Shown here: piece by piece, positions 11,938-24,545 of the stretch
Position numbering within the stretch: position 1 is the stretch's first letter
Layout of the letters: each line of letters opens with the position of its first letter
From: Nomia melanderi
Lineage: Eukaryota > Arthropoda > Insecta > Hymenoptera > Halictidae
DNA: 64,000 bases
Direction: 5' to 3'
Assembly (NCBI RefSeq): GCF_051020985.1
Contig: NC_135002.1
Span: forward strand, 9,734,001-9,798,000
The notes under the pieces: model-generated
Databases searched by the model: none
Seen by the model: the letters and a program-made list of their open reading frames with translations, nothing else
What the model was told of the DNA's origin: nothing
Position numbers and translations under genes: made by a program

Positions 11938-14900
11938 GCGAACGTGCGAGCGCCGCTCGCATTGTCGCGCGAGTCCTCCGCGTGCCACGGAAAGCCCGTC
12001 GACGCCATTGATTCGGCGCGTCTTTAATTCCGCTAAGCACCAGAGGTGCAGGCCGCACGAGCGCATAAACTGACCGCTTCATTTCGCGCGAGTAATTGCG
12101 AACCAATGGGGCGTTACCGCAGAAATTACAGTCGTAGCCGTCCATCAACATCATCGTCAGTGACACACGGGATGCGCGCGGCAAGTCGACGTTACAGTAT
12201 GTATCTTTAAGCGGCCTGGTCTGGTAAGTAGGATCCTCCGCAATACGTGTATACACACGTACCACGCGGATGGCCTATGTGGAACGTACGTAGCTGTACA
12301 CGCAGTTATTAGAAGCGGAGATCTGTACTCCGCGCGCACGATAACTGTGCCGCTCTCCGGTTATACAGTCTGTCTCACAAGAGCGTGCTTTATTGGACGT
12401 ATCCCTGCAAAAATTAACATTTGCGCGAAATGTCACATTGAAAGCATATAAAATACTAGCCGAAATTGGATTCTAAAAGAATCGTCTTTATTCTAAAAGA
12501 TCTAAAAGAATCTAATTTCTTCCATTATTAATATTGTTTCACTATTTTTCAGGATGTTTCCTATTATTTAGGCATACGTCGAAGAACATTCTGCATATAT
12601 TCCAACGATCAGTTAGTCACAATAATATCATTCCCCAAGATTTGATCCTCCGATTCATGGTCTCATTTTCATTTCGATTACTGTTCTTCAAGGTGATCAA
12701 TATGCGTTGGAAGAAAATACGTAAAGATCTGTATGTATGATAATCCTACCATTACTATTTATAATAATTAATAATAGTATTATAACCTTTAATCGGCAGT
12801 TGTAAAAGTCCAAGTTCTAGAAGACCTCTATAAAATTTACGTGTTCCAAGTTGTCCCATTGTCAATGCCAGGCAACAATATGGTTACATTACCGGAATCT
12901 CCTTGTCAGTGGACATCAGGTTCTGCGCACAATGTCAGTACGCTCTTGTGAGATAGACTGTATCGCTCCTCTCTCTTTTTCTGCTTCTCGATAACTTGGC
13001 CCCCTCTCTTTCGCCCCTTTGATTCTCCTTTCATCCGGGCGAGGTATGCGTGCGTTGTAACTCGACGGATTACAAAGCTTCTTAATGTCACTGGAGTGTA
13101 GCCCCGAGCACTTCTTAGAACACGAATAAGGAGTTACCGAGAACTTTGTTGGCGGTTACTGGGATAATGTTTCCGCAGATCTAGATTATTATTGAAACGA
13201 AACTCCTGGGCATAAAGTAATGTTCCTAGATTCCGCAGACTTTCTTTGTTCCATTTTCCACCTCCTCTTTTTCTTCGTCTCTTATTCTTCTGATTATAGT
13301 CCTCGCAATGAGTACACTGAATGTCTATTAGCGATTATTCTGATGATAGTAATTGTTGCTGATTGAAGTTAGGTGTACTAGATGATCATCATCGGTGATT
13401 GGGAAAATGGAAGAACGAGCGTGGAACGAGATAAACCGCAGACGCGATAATAGATGTGTTTTTCTGTATGTTAGGGATTTTCTTATAATTGTGAACCACA
13501 GGCGTAAGAGAATCATTATCATTTACTTTCGTATATTGTGTAACGCAGACAATTAGGAACTGGTGACGTCGGAACATAACGTATAGCTGAATGTGAAGCA
13601 TAATAAATAATTTATATTTCATTACTCATTAATATTTGAATAGGGAAGTCATTGAAACTGTAACCGCGAACGAAATTAAAAATATGAATAGAATTTGTTG
13701 AATAAGAGTTAAACAAATGTTCTTTAATTACAGTGTACATTTTGGTATGTAAAATGATTTTATTGTCTTATTCTTCAAATTGTGTTCCTCGAATGTTTGC
13801 GGTCGATCCAATAATTATGGAGATAAAAGAAGTTGGTTAATTTCACATGAATTTCGCGGAAGCCAGAAAATGGTTTCTTTATCGGTTCAAATGTACATTG
13901 ATATTCGCCAGGTCGCGATCCATTGTCAACGTCGCAACTCTGAATTAATCCGAAGAGTAACGTTTTCGCTTGAACCATTTTTCCTCGTTTCGAATGAGGC
14001 TTCGTGGGAACTCGTTTATACTCATTTCCGCGGCCCCTAAATCTTCTTTCCACGTTTATTTCCGGTCCTTGAAATTTATTACCTTCGCCTCAAAACGGTT
14101 TGTCGCCCTCGGAAAATACAAGCGCCACGTTTTGCAAATCGAAGATGACTGGACTGTTAATGGTACACAATGGATAGCGAAATGGCAAAATTAATAATAC
14201 TCAGATTCAACAATTTCCTCTGGGAAATAAAATAATTTTGACTATTCGACACCATAATTATTAATATCGACGTACATCGTGAATCGATGCAAAATAATTC
14301 TGCGTCAATAAATAAGAAAATTTAAATAACACATAAAAACAACATCATTGGTACTGCAAATGTCTGCAAGTTTATCGCCTTTATTGGACTGCTTCGTAAA
14401 GATAGCGTGTTATAAAAGAATTGTTTCCGATAAAGGAAATTCATAATCTTTAACTGGAAATATTAATTACAGAAAATGTTTCTTATACCTCACAAATGTA
14501 TGCGCTTCGTTAATAAAAATTGTTGAACGCCTAATGTACGAAGATAAGCTGTAATATTAGCGTCTGTCCTGCAGAAGCATCCGAATTCCCGGCCACACGC
14601 AGTCGGGTCGAATATTAACTCAGTGCTAACCATTTCCACAGATTTCCAGTGGAAGAATGGTTAATGGACAATAATACCGCCGCTTCCGTGGGCGGATGGT
14701 CGAACGTGCCAGCACACCATCCACGTTCAGACAATTTTCATATGCGCACGTGTGCTCCGCGGCAAGCGTGACTTCCATAAATAATCACGTAAAATGATTC
14801 TTCTTAAAATAATCGTCGCCGGTTTAGACCGAGTTTCATTGGATTAGATTCGCATGAAATCTGGCACGATCGTCAGCGTATTCGATTGACGCGAACGAGA

Positions 14901-17900
14901 TTGCGAATCGTGAGCAACATAAAAGTTGCTTCGTTCCAAGCGGACTGTCGACGACGAATGCTAATGCCGATTTACAAGAGTAATCATAGTGTAATAGAAC
15001 TTGTATAATACATGAGGAATTGAATCGAATATAAGGAACTTGGTGTACCGTAGACATAAACTTCACAATACACAAATACGACAAAGCTTATACTAATTGG
15101 ATCGTCAAGGATCCTGGATTAATTATGAGTTCTTTAAAGTATACCTGTAAAAGCTTTTGAATAGTCTTCGAACGTAACTCACAGATAACTTTTAAATTGC
15201 AATAATTCGAATTAAAATCTAATTCTCAAACCTCTGATTTCCTTTAAAAATTAAAATTCTCGTAGACTAATGAGAAATACGTTAAAAAAACTAGTGAAAT
15301 CGCAATAATCGTCGATCGGTTATCGAAACAAGAAACAAATGTGACCGAACAATTGTCCGCGTTGGAAATCAAATTTAAATCCCAGTTTGGTTAAAAAATT
15401 CCGAACAAATAAATTTGTCCGACGTGTCATAATGAGGGGGTGTGGCGAGCGGCCATATTGTTTCGAGTGAAAAGGCGCAGCATTGTGCCGGTGAAACATG
15501 TTAATCGGCCATTGAGTCGCGGCCGCGCCGCGAAAAGTCCAGCCCGAGCTGATTAATGGCGCATCGGCGTCATAATTCATTAGATTAGACTGTAGCAAAT
15601 CACGAAAGCGTGCCGTGTCAAAGCAAGTGCGAAATCAATCGTCGAGTAGGTCGATGCACCTGCATAGCAATCAGAATCGGCGCGCTGCGCTCTCAATAAC
15701 GCGCAACCACAGCAGCGCACCGACTCTATTTTCGCTCGTGATGCCAACGGCGCCTTGTTTCCTTTTAACAAAAAGCTACGGCCGTGATCATTTATTACAA
15801 CAAACCAATCCACGCCGAGCGCAACGCGCATCTCTTGCGCGCTCCGGATATACGACGAGCCGAAAAGTCATCGCACAACTCAATCCGGGCTCCTTCCACG
15901 TGAATTTAACGATAGGTTTACGGAACCCAGAAATTTGGTGAACACTAGATGAACACGGGGTTATTCTTTGTTTCTAATAGTTGTTAAAGTAATCTTTAAA
16001 AATAATAAATACTAAAATAATTGTTAATCATGGAGCAAGAGATCAGAGCTTTGCGATCGAATGTTGTAATGATTTCAAGGTTCGACATCTGAAATCGAAG
16101 CCTGCGAATGGACGATTTAATACTGGGTTTATAGAACTTATTAATTTGACGGATATTGAGTTTTATAAATGTTATTGGTGAAAGTTTGTACGTGTTTTTG
16201 AAGCTCTAATTCGTAAAATCCATACGAACGAACGTCTATTTTTCTATGAATAATAAAGTACAAGGTAGAATAGATGTTCGTAAAACCAGTGTTAATGCCC
16301 CGGATAGATTTCGAAACGGTTTTCCCTGTTACAGCGACGTTTGCGAAACACGTTTCGTTTCGAATATCGCTGCGTCGTTTCGATACAGTTTCGCGAATGG
16401 AAATTATTGGCTGCGATTGCCATCGGCGCGTTAATTTCGAATGCGTAATATAAATGGTGCTTTTATGGAACATCCGAGAGTGTAATTGTTTTGCGATCAC
16501 AATTGGCTATTGGATTATACGAATACTTTCGTCAAATGTTAATTAACAATGAAACTACCGAACAATCAAAGTAACTGGTTCATATGTTCTTGCGCAAATT
16601 GCAGGGACACATTTATTGACGTTCCGATTCACTTCTATTCTACAAGGATATTTTCATGCCGGGTAAATAGAAAACACTGTTTTTCTTGTGATTAATTGGC
16701 GAATGAGTCTTTCTTACTAATCAATAAGTGATTTAATGGCACTATAAACATTTGTTATAAAATAAACGACTTCAAGGGTATTTATGCTTCAACATGGCTA
16801 AGTACTTTAGTGTCTGTTCTACCTCGCCACGTTAAATCTTCCCGAGAAGGGTAATCTAGAACTTTTATATTAATTACTCGTACGACGATCAATCAGTAAT
16901 GAACGATTTTACAACTAAACTATACGTGATCCAGAAATGTTAATTTGCGGGTTTAAATCACAGGATGGAAGCATTTGGTCGTTAATAGGAATGCAGCTAC
17001 AAATGGGGACAATTATCTTACTTGTTTTACTCATGGCTCGGTATTTGATTTGACAATAAACGTACCTAAGCAAAAAGACTAATGCTCAATACAGACACCC
17101 GTCAGCAATCGGAGATTTTTAATCTAAATTGGAAGACGTGCTCCATAAAACAACTTTAATGTCACGATTAACGAGTTCGTATCTTCGTAACAACGGATTA
17201 AACGAACATTACAATCAATGCTATCTTTTAATATTGTTTTCATTTAAATATCCTTCACGTAATAGAAATTTGAAATCATACCGGCGCGAATTTACTAGCG
17301 TTCTAATGGCGGCTACAAATTTGATTAACTATTTCGGCACATAGTTAAATCGACTAATGAAGCCATTTATTACATCAAATGCTTCTAATCAAGGCACCTA
17401 GTATCCCATGTTCGCCAACCTAATGCAATATGTATTATTTCATCTAAATTAAAGTTTAAACTTGGTCACTGAAACTCGATTACAGGTTAATTACGTTGAA
17501 ATATCAACTCAAAGCTAACAATTCCCATTTCACTTTCAATTATTCTTTTATCATCACGGTAATTCATTAGAAGGCACACTATATGAAAGAACATACAAAA
17601 TATTCAAAGTGCGGTGTTTTTCTACAGTATTCGTCAGAAAATCATTATTTTCCATCACAATACTATCTTTCCAAATATGTTCTGAAAAATTTGAATTTCC
17701 ATACGTATCCACAGTCTATTCGTTAGTTATCAAACCTTTTTCGTACACGAAATTCACCCAAAATGGAGGTCGCGCAGAGTAGCGCGCGCGAAAGTAACGT
17801 AGCTCGTCGGATCTCTTTCGGGTAATCTGTTCTTCTCGTATCGCACAGAATCACTTTCGTTCCATTACAATTCCATTCAATTGCAATTTCATGTTTCATC

Positions 17901-20154
17901 ATTCCATCCCCCAACCGCCCGTCCCGTAACTGCTGACGAAACCAATCCACGTACGCTTAATAGGACTCGTTGTGCACATACACACTCTTGGACTGTCCCG
18001 TACGTATTCCCATAGGTGTAAATTACCTACCGACAATTCGTGCCGTTACTTGTGGCTCCATCCTTGTATTATTAATATACGTGTTTAATGCACGTTTCTC
18101 TGCTTCGACTGGCACAATGTGCTTCATCAATATATCTTCACGGCAGCGTACGCTTAATTACAAATTGAAGACGTGTTGACGAGGCGTAGAGTGTCCACGA
18201 GCAATTGACGTTTGGAAGTATCTTTTCTTCGGATAACTTGAAATTGCTAATTAATGCAGCATAAAACAATCGTTGGAAATATTATACAAGCTTCATTACA
18301 TCACGTATGACGGAAAAACAAATTTCTATGATCGATCAAATAACCATTTGCACGACAGAAAAGCGAAATATTGGAGTATTCAGTATGTTCGATTAGCTCG
18401 ATAATTTTCCCATACGAGTACACGCAAGAATCAGATAACCGAGACTGATCAGAAAAATAAGTATAAAATTTGTCAATTTCCATAAAAAAGGAAAGTGGTG
18501 TACAAGTCACTGAAAACATTCCAAGATCCCAGGAAGCTTGAATTTTTCAAAATTCTTTGTCCTAACGACAGAAACGCCGACGAGGCCCAAATTACAAAGA
18601 ACCTCGCAGCATTGTCCTCCGACATCTCTCGCGACACGTATAACGCACCCGAGGCTCCCGCCGGAAATTTCAATTCGTCCGCGATAACGATAGCACGAAA
18701 TAAAAGAGCAATGTAGACACTTCTGCGAGTCGCTACCGGAAAAATGTCGCAAATTACTCGGCGGTGCATCAGCGCGTACGCCGCGTCTCTCTTGCCAAAA
18801 CAACCTTCCCCGGCGAGACATTAATTGAAAATAATCACGAAACAACGGCAAAAACCAAAGGAACCCACCGCTGCCAGCACGGTTCTCCGAAAGCGTAGAT
18901 TACTTTCGTTCCCCGGCAAAAGGAAGGTGAAAACAGGGCGGAGGAGGAGGAGGAGGCCGCAAAAAATGGCGGAATGACACGGCAACTAGAATTCTTCCGC
19001 GGGACAACGAGTTTCCGCGAGGCTCATTTAACCCGAGACTCTCACGGAACGAGGAGTAAGCTCGCTTACGTGTTCATAATTCAGGAGGCACAAGCGCAAA
19101 AATTATCAATGATTTCCTGATGCTCGCCCGTTACATTCCAACGCGGATGTTTCGAAAGGTCGTCACGTGCAGGAATAGCGGGAAGGACGAGTTCTATCCC
19201 ACGGGAGAAAAAATCACCGGTGCGTCACGCACGAAACTCACGGGTTCTTCCCGGGAGATGGAGCCCGGTAATGTGCGTTTCTCGAACGAATCAAAGTAAA
19301 CACTCGTCCGCGGAAAAAGCCACCGGTGTTTATGCCCGATAGGAAATTAGCTTCTGTCAGGTCGGGTTCGCGCTGGTCACAAGCGTTCGCGAGCCTGCTC
19401 ACAAAATCATCTAGACGAAAATGAATCGGGCTAACCCTTTGAGAGGAAACGACGAGTCTCGCCTGCACGTGCTCTCCGCGTGAAAATTGATTTTGTAATT
19501 GACATCGTAACCAAAATAATTTTCTTATTTTCGTAAGTAAATTTAATTGAACTTGTAATACTACAATTTCCTTCACAATAACTGTACCTATGAAACTGCA
19601 ACAAAACTAAGTATCGTGAGCAGGAACATCTGAATTAAACACATTCTTGCAGAGGAAGGAATTTTCAAACAATTTTTATCATTACCGTGATAAATCATAA
19701 AGCATGTTCAGAGATGAGTTTATAGACCTTTCTTCATCTGTTTGATCTCAGCAATACGTAATATATACAATTTTAGTCCCAACCTCTTTGGGCAGCCTGT
19801 ATAGGTTCAGCTTTAACTTTATTAAGTATTAGCTTGAAAGTACATAATTGTGAAATGCACAATTAATGAAAATATATAATTCTACGTCATACAAAACAAT
19901 AAAAAAGAAGTTGTTTTCCTATAACAGTATTTTACCACGCACCGAAGCAAATAGCGAAGTTTGTGTTTCCCGAAGAGGCTTAAAGATAAATGCAACTTCA
20001 TTAAACCCAGACGGACCATGCGTCGCCCGTTCCGTTGGACAAACTGGTACCATCCTCGACTCTATTCGTACATCCTATTTACCCGCGTATCGCAGCGCAA
20101 ACATCACACGGGAAACTAAAAAGCCCCGGGTCTTCGCGAAGAACGCCAACACGC
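11938..20154. other. gene-free stretch
   Basis: No supported gene. 11938-12360 is GC-rich, with overlapping open frames on the minus strand that look like by-products of low stop-codon density. 12471-12512 has a short TCTAAAAGA repeat. 13100-15300 is AT-rich. 14560-14830 and 15420-15600 are GC-richer islands with TTAATGGCGC-type words. 15950-18500 is AT-rich. 18540-19460 is GC-richer and contains a (GGA) run near 18940-18957. I see no domain-like protein sequence in any frame. Confidence 0.55.
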
Positions 20155-20460
20155 GGCATATAAATTTTCTCATCAAATCGTCATTCCGATTTCTTGCCGT
20201 TCACGATGCAACTATATTTATACTTCCTTCTTATCCCCGAAGCTCGTGATTCCATCGCGGCACAATTAACCGCCCGCGTTGAAGGGCGTAGTCAGTCTCA
20301 TCTGGTAACGAAAAGTTTGCCACATTAATGTATCGCGAATCTCCTCATCAAATCGCGATCACTTCGATTTCTTGCCGTGCCCGGCGATCCCAGGCAATAT
20401 TTATATTTCCTCCGTCGTTAAACTTGCATTTCCATCGATTATATAATTAAACCGTCCGCG
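20155..20460. repeat. diverged tandem duplication, spacing ~175 bp
   Basis: The segment containing CTCATCAAATCG at 20169 recurs at 20344. Further shared words follow in the same order: CGATTTCTTGCCGT, a TATTTATA block followed by CTTCC or TTCCTCC, then TTCCATCG and AATTAACCG or AATTAAACCG. The similarity spans roughly 120-130 bases per copy. Confidence 0.75.
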
Positions 20461-21598
20461 CTCGCGCGGCCTGGCCAGCCTTCTTTCCGCCGGGAACAAG
20501 GAAAAATGACGGCGCGGCCAGTTTCCCGACTACCGGCTATCGATAACTGGCCGACATCCGTGGCGACGTGCTGGTCCACATTCGTGGGCAGGTTCGAGAC
20601 GCAGTGTGTACATGAGAGAGAGACACCGGAGGCAAAAAATTTGGCGCGAGACGAGACAGTTGAAAAAAGAGGAACGCCGCACGAAGGAGAGACGATGAAT
20701 ACCGGCGAGGAGCCAGGTGGAACTGGACGGAAGAGGATACCACGGACTTGGACTCGTCTCGCCGATTCAGCGCGAGCCTTAGGCACGCTATCCACTTGTG
20801 ATCTGGCCGTGTGTACAGTGAACATCGAATAGTCGTAACACTAAATGGGACCGGAAGGTTGCAATTATGAAAAGATAGAACCGAACTCATTCCAAGAAAC
20901 GAAGATTCCAACATGGCAGACGTAGAAAAGAATATCGCGAGTGAGGGAAAGAGAAAGACTTGAGACTTTTAACTGAAAAATTAATCTTTTTTATTTTTAG
21001 CTTTTGACGAATGACATGTTCACCATCGTGTTTATGTTTTTGTATTACAATTCTCACGTTACTCCATTACCTAGTTACTTACTCTACTGGAACACTTATA
21101 TTCGCCATCAGTTATCTCACAAACTCTATTTCCCAGTAATTTGAAAGCTCCGGTCATCGATGGTCACAGTGGCATTCAACGCGTTAACACTAGAACTACC
21201 GAGCATTTAATACGATTGATATGTAATCTGTATAAAAATTGTAACAATTGTAAGAAAATTTGCAACGTGCGTATTATAAGGATATGTGTGTGTGCGCGCG
21301 CGTATGGGTGTCGCGTTATTTTTGAACTAACGAGGCAAAAAGGAAGGAAGGAAGGAAAAGCAATTGGTGATGAGTGCTTATATGGAGACGAAGTTTTTGT
21401 CGACGACGAAATAAATCCTTATCGATCAAATAAATCCTTATACAATATATTATTTCCAGTCTCTTCAGACATTCACCATAGTATACAATTGAATTTATTT
21501 TCCAAATCCGTTCGAATATTCGATGCTTTTAAGGTATCAATAATTGCGAAACAAGAAAACCGAAACCAATCATTATAATTGATACGGTACTTCTAGTA
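20461..21598. other. gene-free stretch
   Basis: 20461-20830 is GC-rich and open in several frames on both strands, typical of low stop density rather than coding. 21183-21200 carries the word TTAACACTAGAACTACCG, seen in diverged form near 24556, so it is probably a dispersed repeat end. 21283-21303 is an alternating GT/GC tract and 21341-21358 a (GGAA) run. Confidence 0.5.
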
Positions 21599-21836
21599 TT
21601 AACCCTCTATGGGCCGAATTTTTGTTCATGATTATAACAAAATCTATGCAGTATAAAATTAATAAATATCCACATATGAGTACGAATTAACAATGTATTC
21701 AATACCTTCAATAATTTCATCAAACGAATATATTTTGTAATTTTCAAGTTATAATGACGTTAAACCTTCACGCCTGAGTGTATGAAAGTTAAAGTTAACT
21801 GATTACTTAATTTTACATGGGCCTACAGAGGGTTAA
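21599..21836. mobile_element. TTAA-flanked miniature inverted-repeat element (238 bp)
   Basis: The left end reads TTAACCCTCTATGGGCC; the right end, read inward, TTAACCCTCTGTAGGCCCAT. The shared TTAACCCTCT and GGCC blocks face each other. The interior is AT-rich and non-coding. TTAA next to CCC/GGG termini is the arrangement of piggyBac-type elements, so this is inferred to be a non-autonomous piggyBac-like miniature element. Other copies with similar ends occur at 31.9, 32.6, 34.4, 37.9, 39.9, 58.6-59.0 and 61.0 kb. Confidence 0.75.
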
Positions 21837-23564
21837 GCAATTGGTTTCGCAGACTACACTTCGCCCGACTCCATGCCAGTGGCCACCAAGCTTAACCCGT
21901 TCCGCCGGCGTCCAGACTCGTTGCACTTGTTCGCGGGCCTACTTACTTCTTTTCTTTCCTCTTTCGCCTTTTTCTTCTTCTCTCATCGATCCTCGTTTTT
22001 CCCCGCCACTAGCTCAGCCACTGGACATACCTCTGATAACACACAGCCACGTATCAACGATTTTTACAGACACTGGGACGTGCACCGGCGCAGGTGGATC
22101 GCGGGATTTTTTGCCGTCGCGTTCTCTCTTCGAATACCGGGTTCTTGCATAATTTCGGCCGCGTTTCCCGCTCGCTCGTAATAAACTGTTATCGCGGTCT
22201 GTTTTTACGAGGGCGAGAAGCCCGGATCGCGCTCGCCCGCCAAGTTAAAGGATTACTGAACGTTCGATGAAAAATTGCCGGTCGGTGTTCAGCAAGTTGT
22301 AACTTTTCGAAGAAAAATCCCGCGGTAACACACCGGGGATCGTTTAAAGGAGTGAAATTGCCTGCTCTTCGTTGCTCGTGTTGATTCTTCTTGGGGATGC
22401 TACTGCGCTGGGAACCGCGGCTGGTATTATTTCTCGAAATTTTTATTAACTCCGAGTTTTCGCAGAGTTCGAAATGGCTTCTTTTGGGAACTGAAATTAC
22501 TGCGAATTCGGAAAGCGCAGTTTACCCTTTGAAAACGGTTCCTTGAAGTTTGATGTACAATTTATGTTGCCCTTTTGTTGAACTTTGCACGCGAAATTTT
22601 TCGCCGGCATCGTTAGTGATAATGAATCGGTTCAATCTGATTAATTTTGTATCGTCGGAGGAACATGCTTGAAATGTTCATTAATTCTGAGCGAAAGACT
22701 GATCGTATGATCAAGGTAACTCGTTCGTTGAAATAAAAACTGAAGAGCTAAGATTTATCGTAGTTATCGTCGTTTAAAGCTTCTAACATTTCGCGGGGGT
22801 ATAATAAAACTTTTATTAGGTGATTGTATCAGAATAAAAAATGAACGGTCAACCTTCGGGATAAAGACTCGTGTCGCACGTATACGAGCAACGCGATCAT
22901 CAATGTGTTAAAACGGATTCAACGACCGATAGCCTGAGGTCAATTAGAATCGTAGCGCACTATCGGCACAGATCTACAAATCCGAGGTTAATCAAAATCC
23001 AAATACGTTATTCATTTGTATCAGGCCGGGTTCGAGCCAAGCTTAACGCGAAACAAGATTAATTTATCTGGACCGATTAACAAACAAATCGTTAGGAAAT
23101 CAAGTTTCAATTAACATGATAGTATATACGTGTACACAGACTACGGCGAGGTCGAATTAGAAGATATTCTGTTTGCTTTTAACGTCAGCTACATCACGTG
23201 TTCCCCTTTTTCCTCGATTCCCTGCACAATTTCATTTCCTGCCAGGAAGTTATTAACAATAACGTAACTCGTACGAATCTGGTCGTAATTATACATTATA
23301 AAATATATTGAAAAACAAGGAATTAAGCCCTCGGCTCGCAAGCTTTCCGGATACACGTGTACCATTCCAGAGATTCAAGTACAGTGTTTAACTGACTCCC
23401 ATTCGACTGCAAACATAAAACCGACATCTGCTCTTAGCCACCGAAGCTTCTCGGTTGCACAAAACATGCGCACTGTCCATCGCACTGATAAAACTGAAGG
23501 TCACAGTCGAATCGTAGTTTTCAATTTAAATAAGTTAATGACGTCCGACAGAATTCTTTGTTAA
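21837..23564. other. gene-free stretch
   Basis: 21840-22260 is pyrimidine- and GC-rich with open plus-strand frames of about 100 codons in two frames at once, which argues against real coding. 22260-23564 is mixed AT/GC with no supported gene, RNA or repeat. Confidence 0.5.
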
Positions 23565-23855
23565 TTCACCGTGTGAAAATAGAAAGTGGGAAACGAGAAA
23601 AATTGAAATCGGAAAATACGAAAATAGAAAGTAAAAAATATAAAGTGAAAAATAGACAACGCGAGATAGAAGATAAAAAGAATAAAAACAGAACAAAAAC
23701 TGGAAAGTTGAAAATAAAGGAAAATATAAAGGGAAAGTGAAGTAAAAATTGAAAGCAGAAGAAAGTAGAAAATAAAAGAAATACGAAGTGAAAGTGAAGT
23801 GAAAATCAAAAGTGGAAGATGAAAATACGATCAGTGAAAAATAGAGAAACATAGG
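23565..23855. repeat. degenerate purine-rich minisatellite (plus strand G+A)
   Basis: Variations on GAAAATAGAAAGT and AAAATTGAAA fill about 290 bases with strong strand asymmetry: almost no C and few T on the plus strand. Open frames across it on both strands reflect composition only. Similar tracts lie at 49818-50375 and 57205-57350. Confidence 0.85.
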
Positions 23856-24459
23856 GGAAGAAAATTAATTATCGGTGCGATAGACTTGTTTAATAACTTA
23901 GAAAATCGAGTGGAGCGTGGCGTCCCGAAATCAGCGCTCATCATTCCATTTTGATGCGTCGAGGGAAATGTATGTACAGACACATTGTAAAAGGCACTAA
24001 GTCAATTAATACACCATGAGTGTAGGTGAACAATCGATAAGCATAAGTCACGAACGAGAATTTGTAAACAACTGGTGCCGGACGTTAAGTTATTCCGTGT
24101 GAACCGGCCCCGCTATTGTATTCGACGCGTGTCCCCGCGTCGACGGCCGACTTTAGCTCGACGTCTCCGATCGGGACACGTGCACAGGCCGCAACATTGT
24201 GTCGAAATCAATACGACTCGCTGTGAAAAACGCGTCCTGATCTCACCACCCGATCCGATTTCGATGAAATTCGTCAAGATACACCACCTTCCGCGCGAAT
24301 CTCGGAGAGATCGCAACATATAGGTCGCGCTGGCTTCATGCTAATATGTCCCCTTTACATCCATTTTGCTACCGAATATTTCTAAGAGTACGTTTATAAC
24401 GGAACTGGTACAGAAACAATGAGAACATCGATTCGCAACGCTTTTATAGTGGATACATT

Positions 24460-24545
24460 AAATTATTAATTATTAATCATTACCAATGATTTATTATTAT
24501 TATTTATTTATTATTATTACTACTATTATTTATTAATTAATATTT
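24460..24545. repeat. ATT-rich simple repeat
   Basis: Imperfect TTA/ATT triplets (TTATTATTATTATTTATTTATT) in an otherwise low-complexity AT segment. Confidence 0.85.

Noticed and set aside
20439..20914. Four overlapping ORFs of 108-128 codons
   Set aside because: All lie in one GC-rich block on both strands; low stop density explains them.
23535..23852. 105-codon Phe/Ser-rich minus-strand ORF resembling a membrane protein
   Set aside because: It is the complement of a purine-rich minisatellite; hydrophobicity comes from TTT/TTC/TCT codons.
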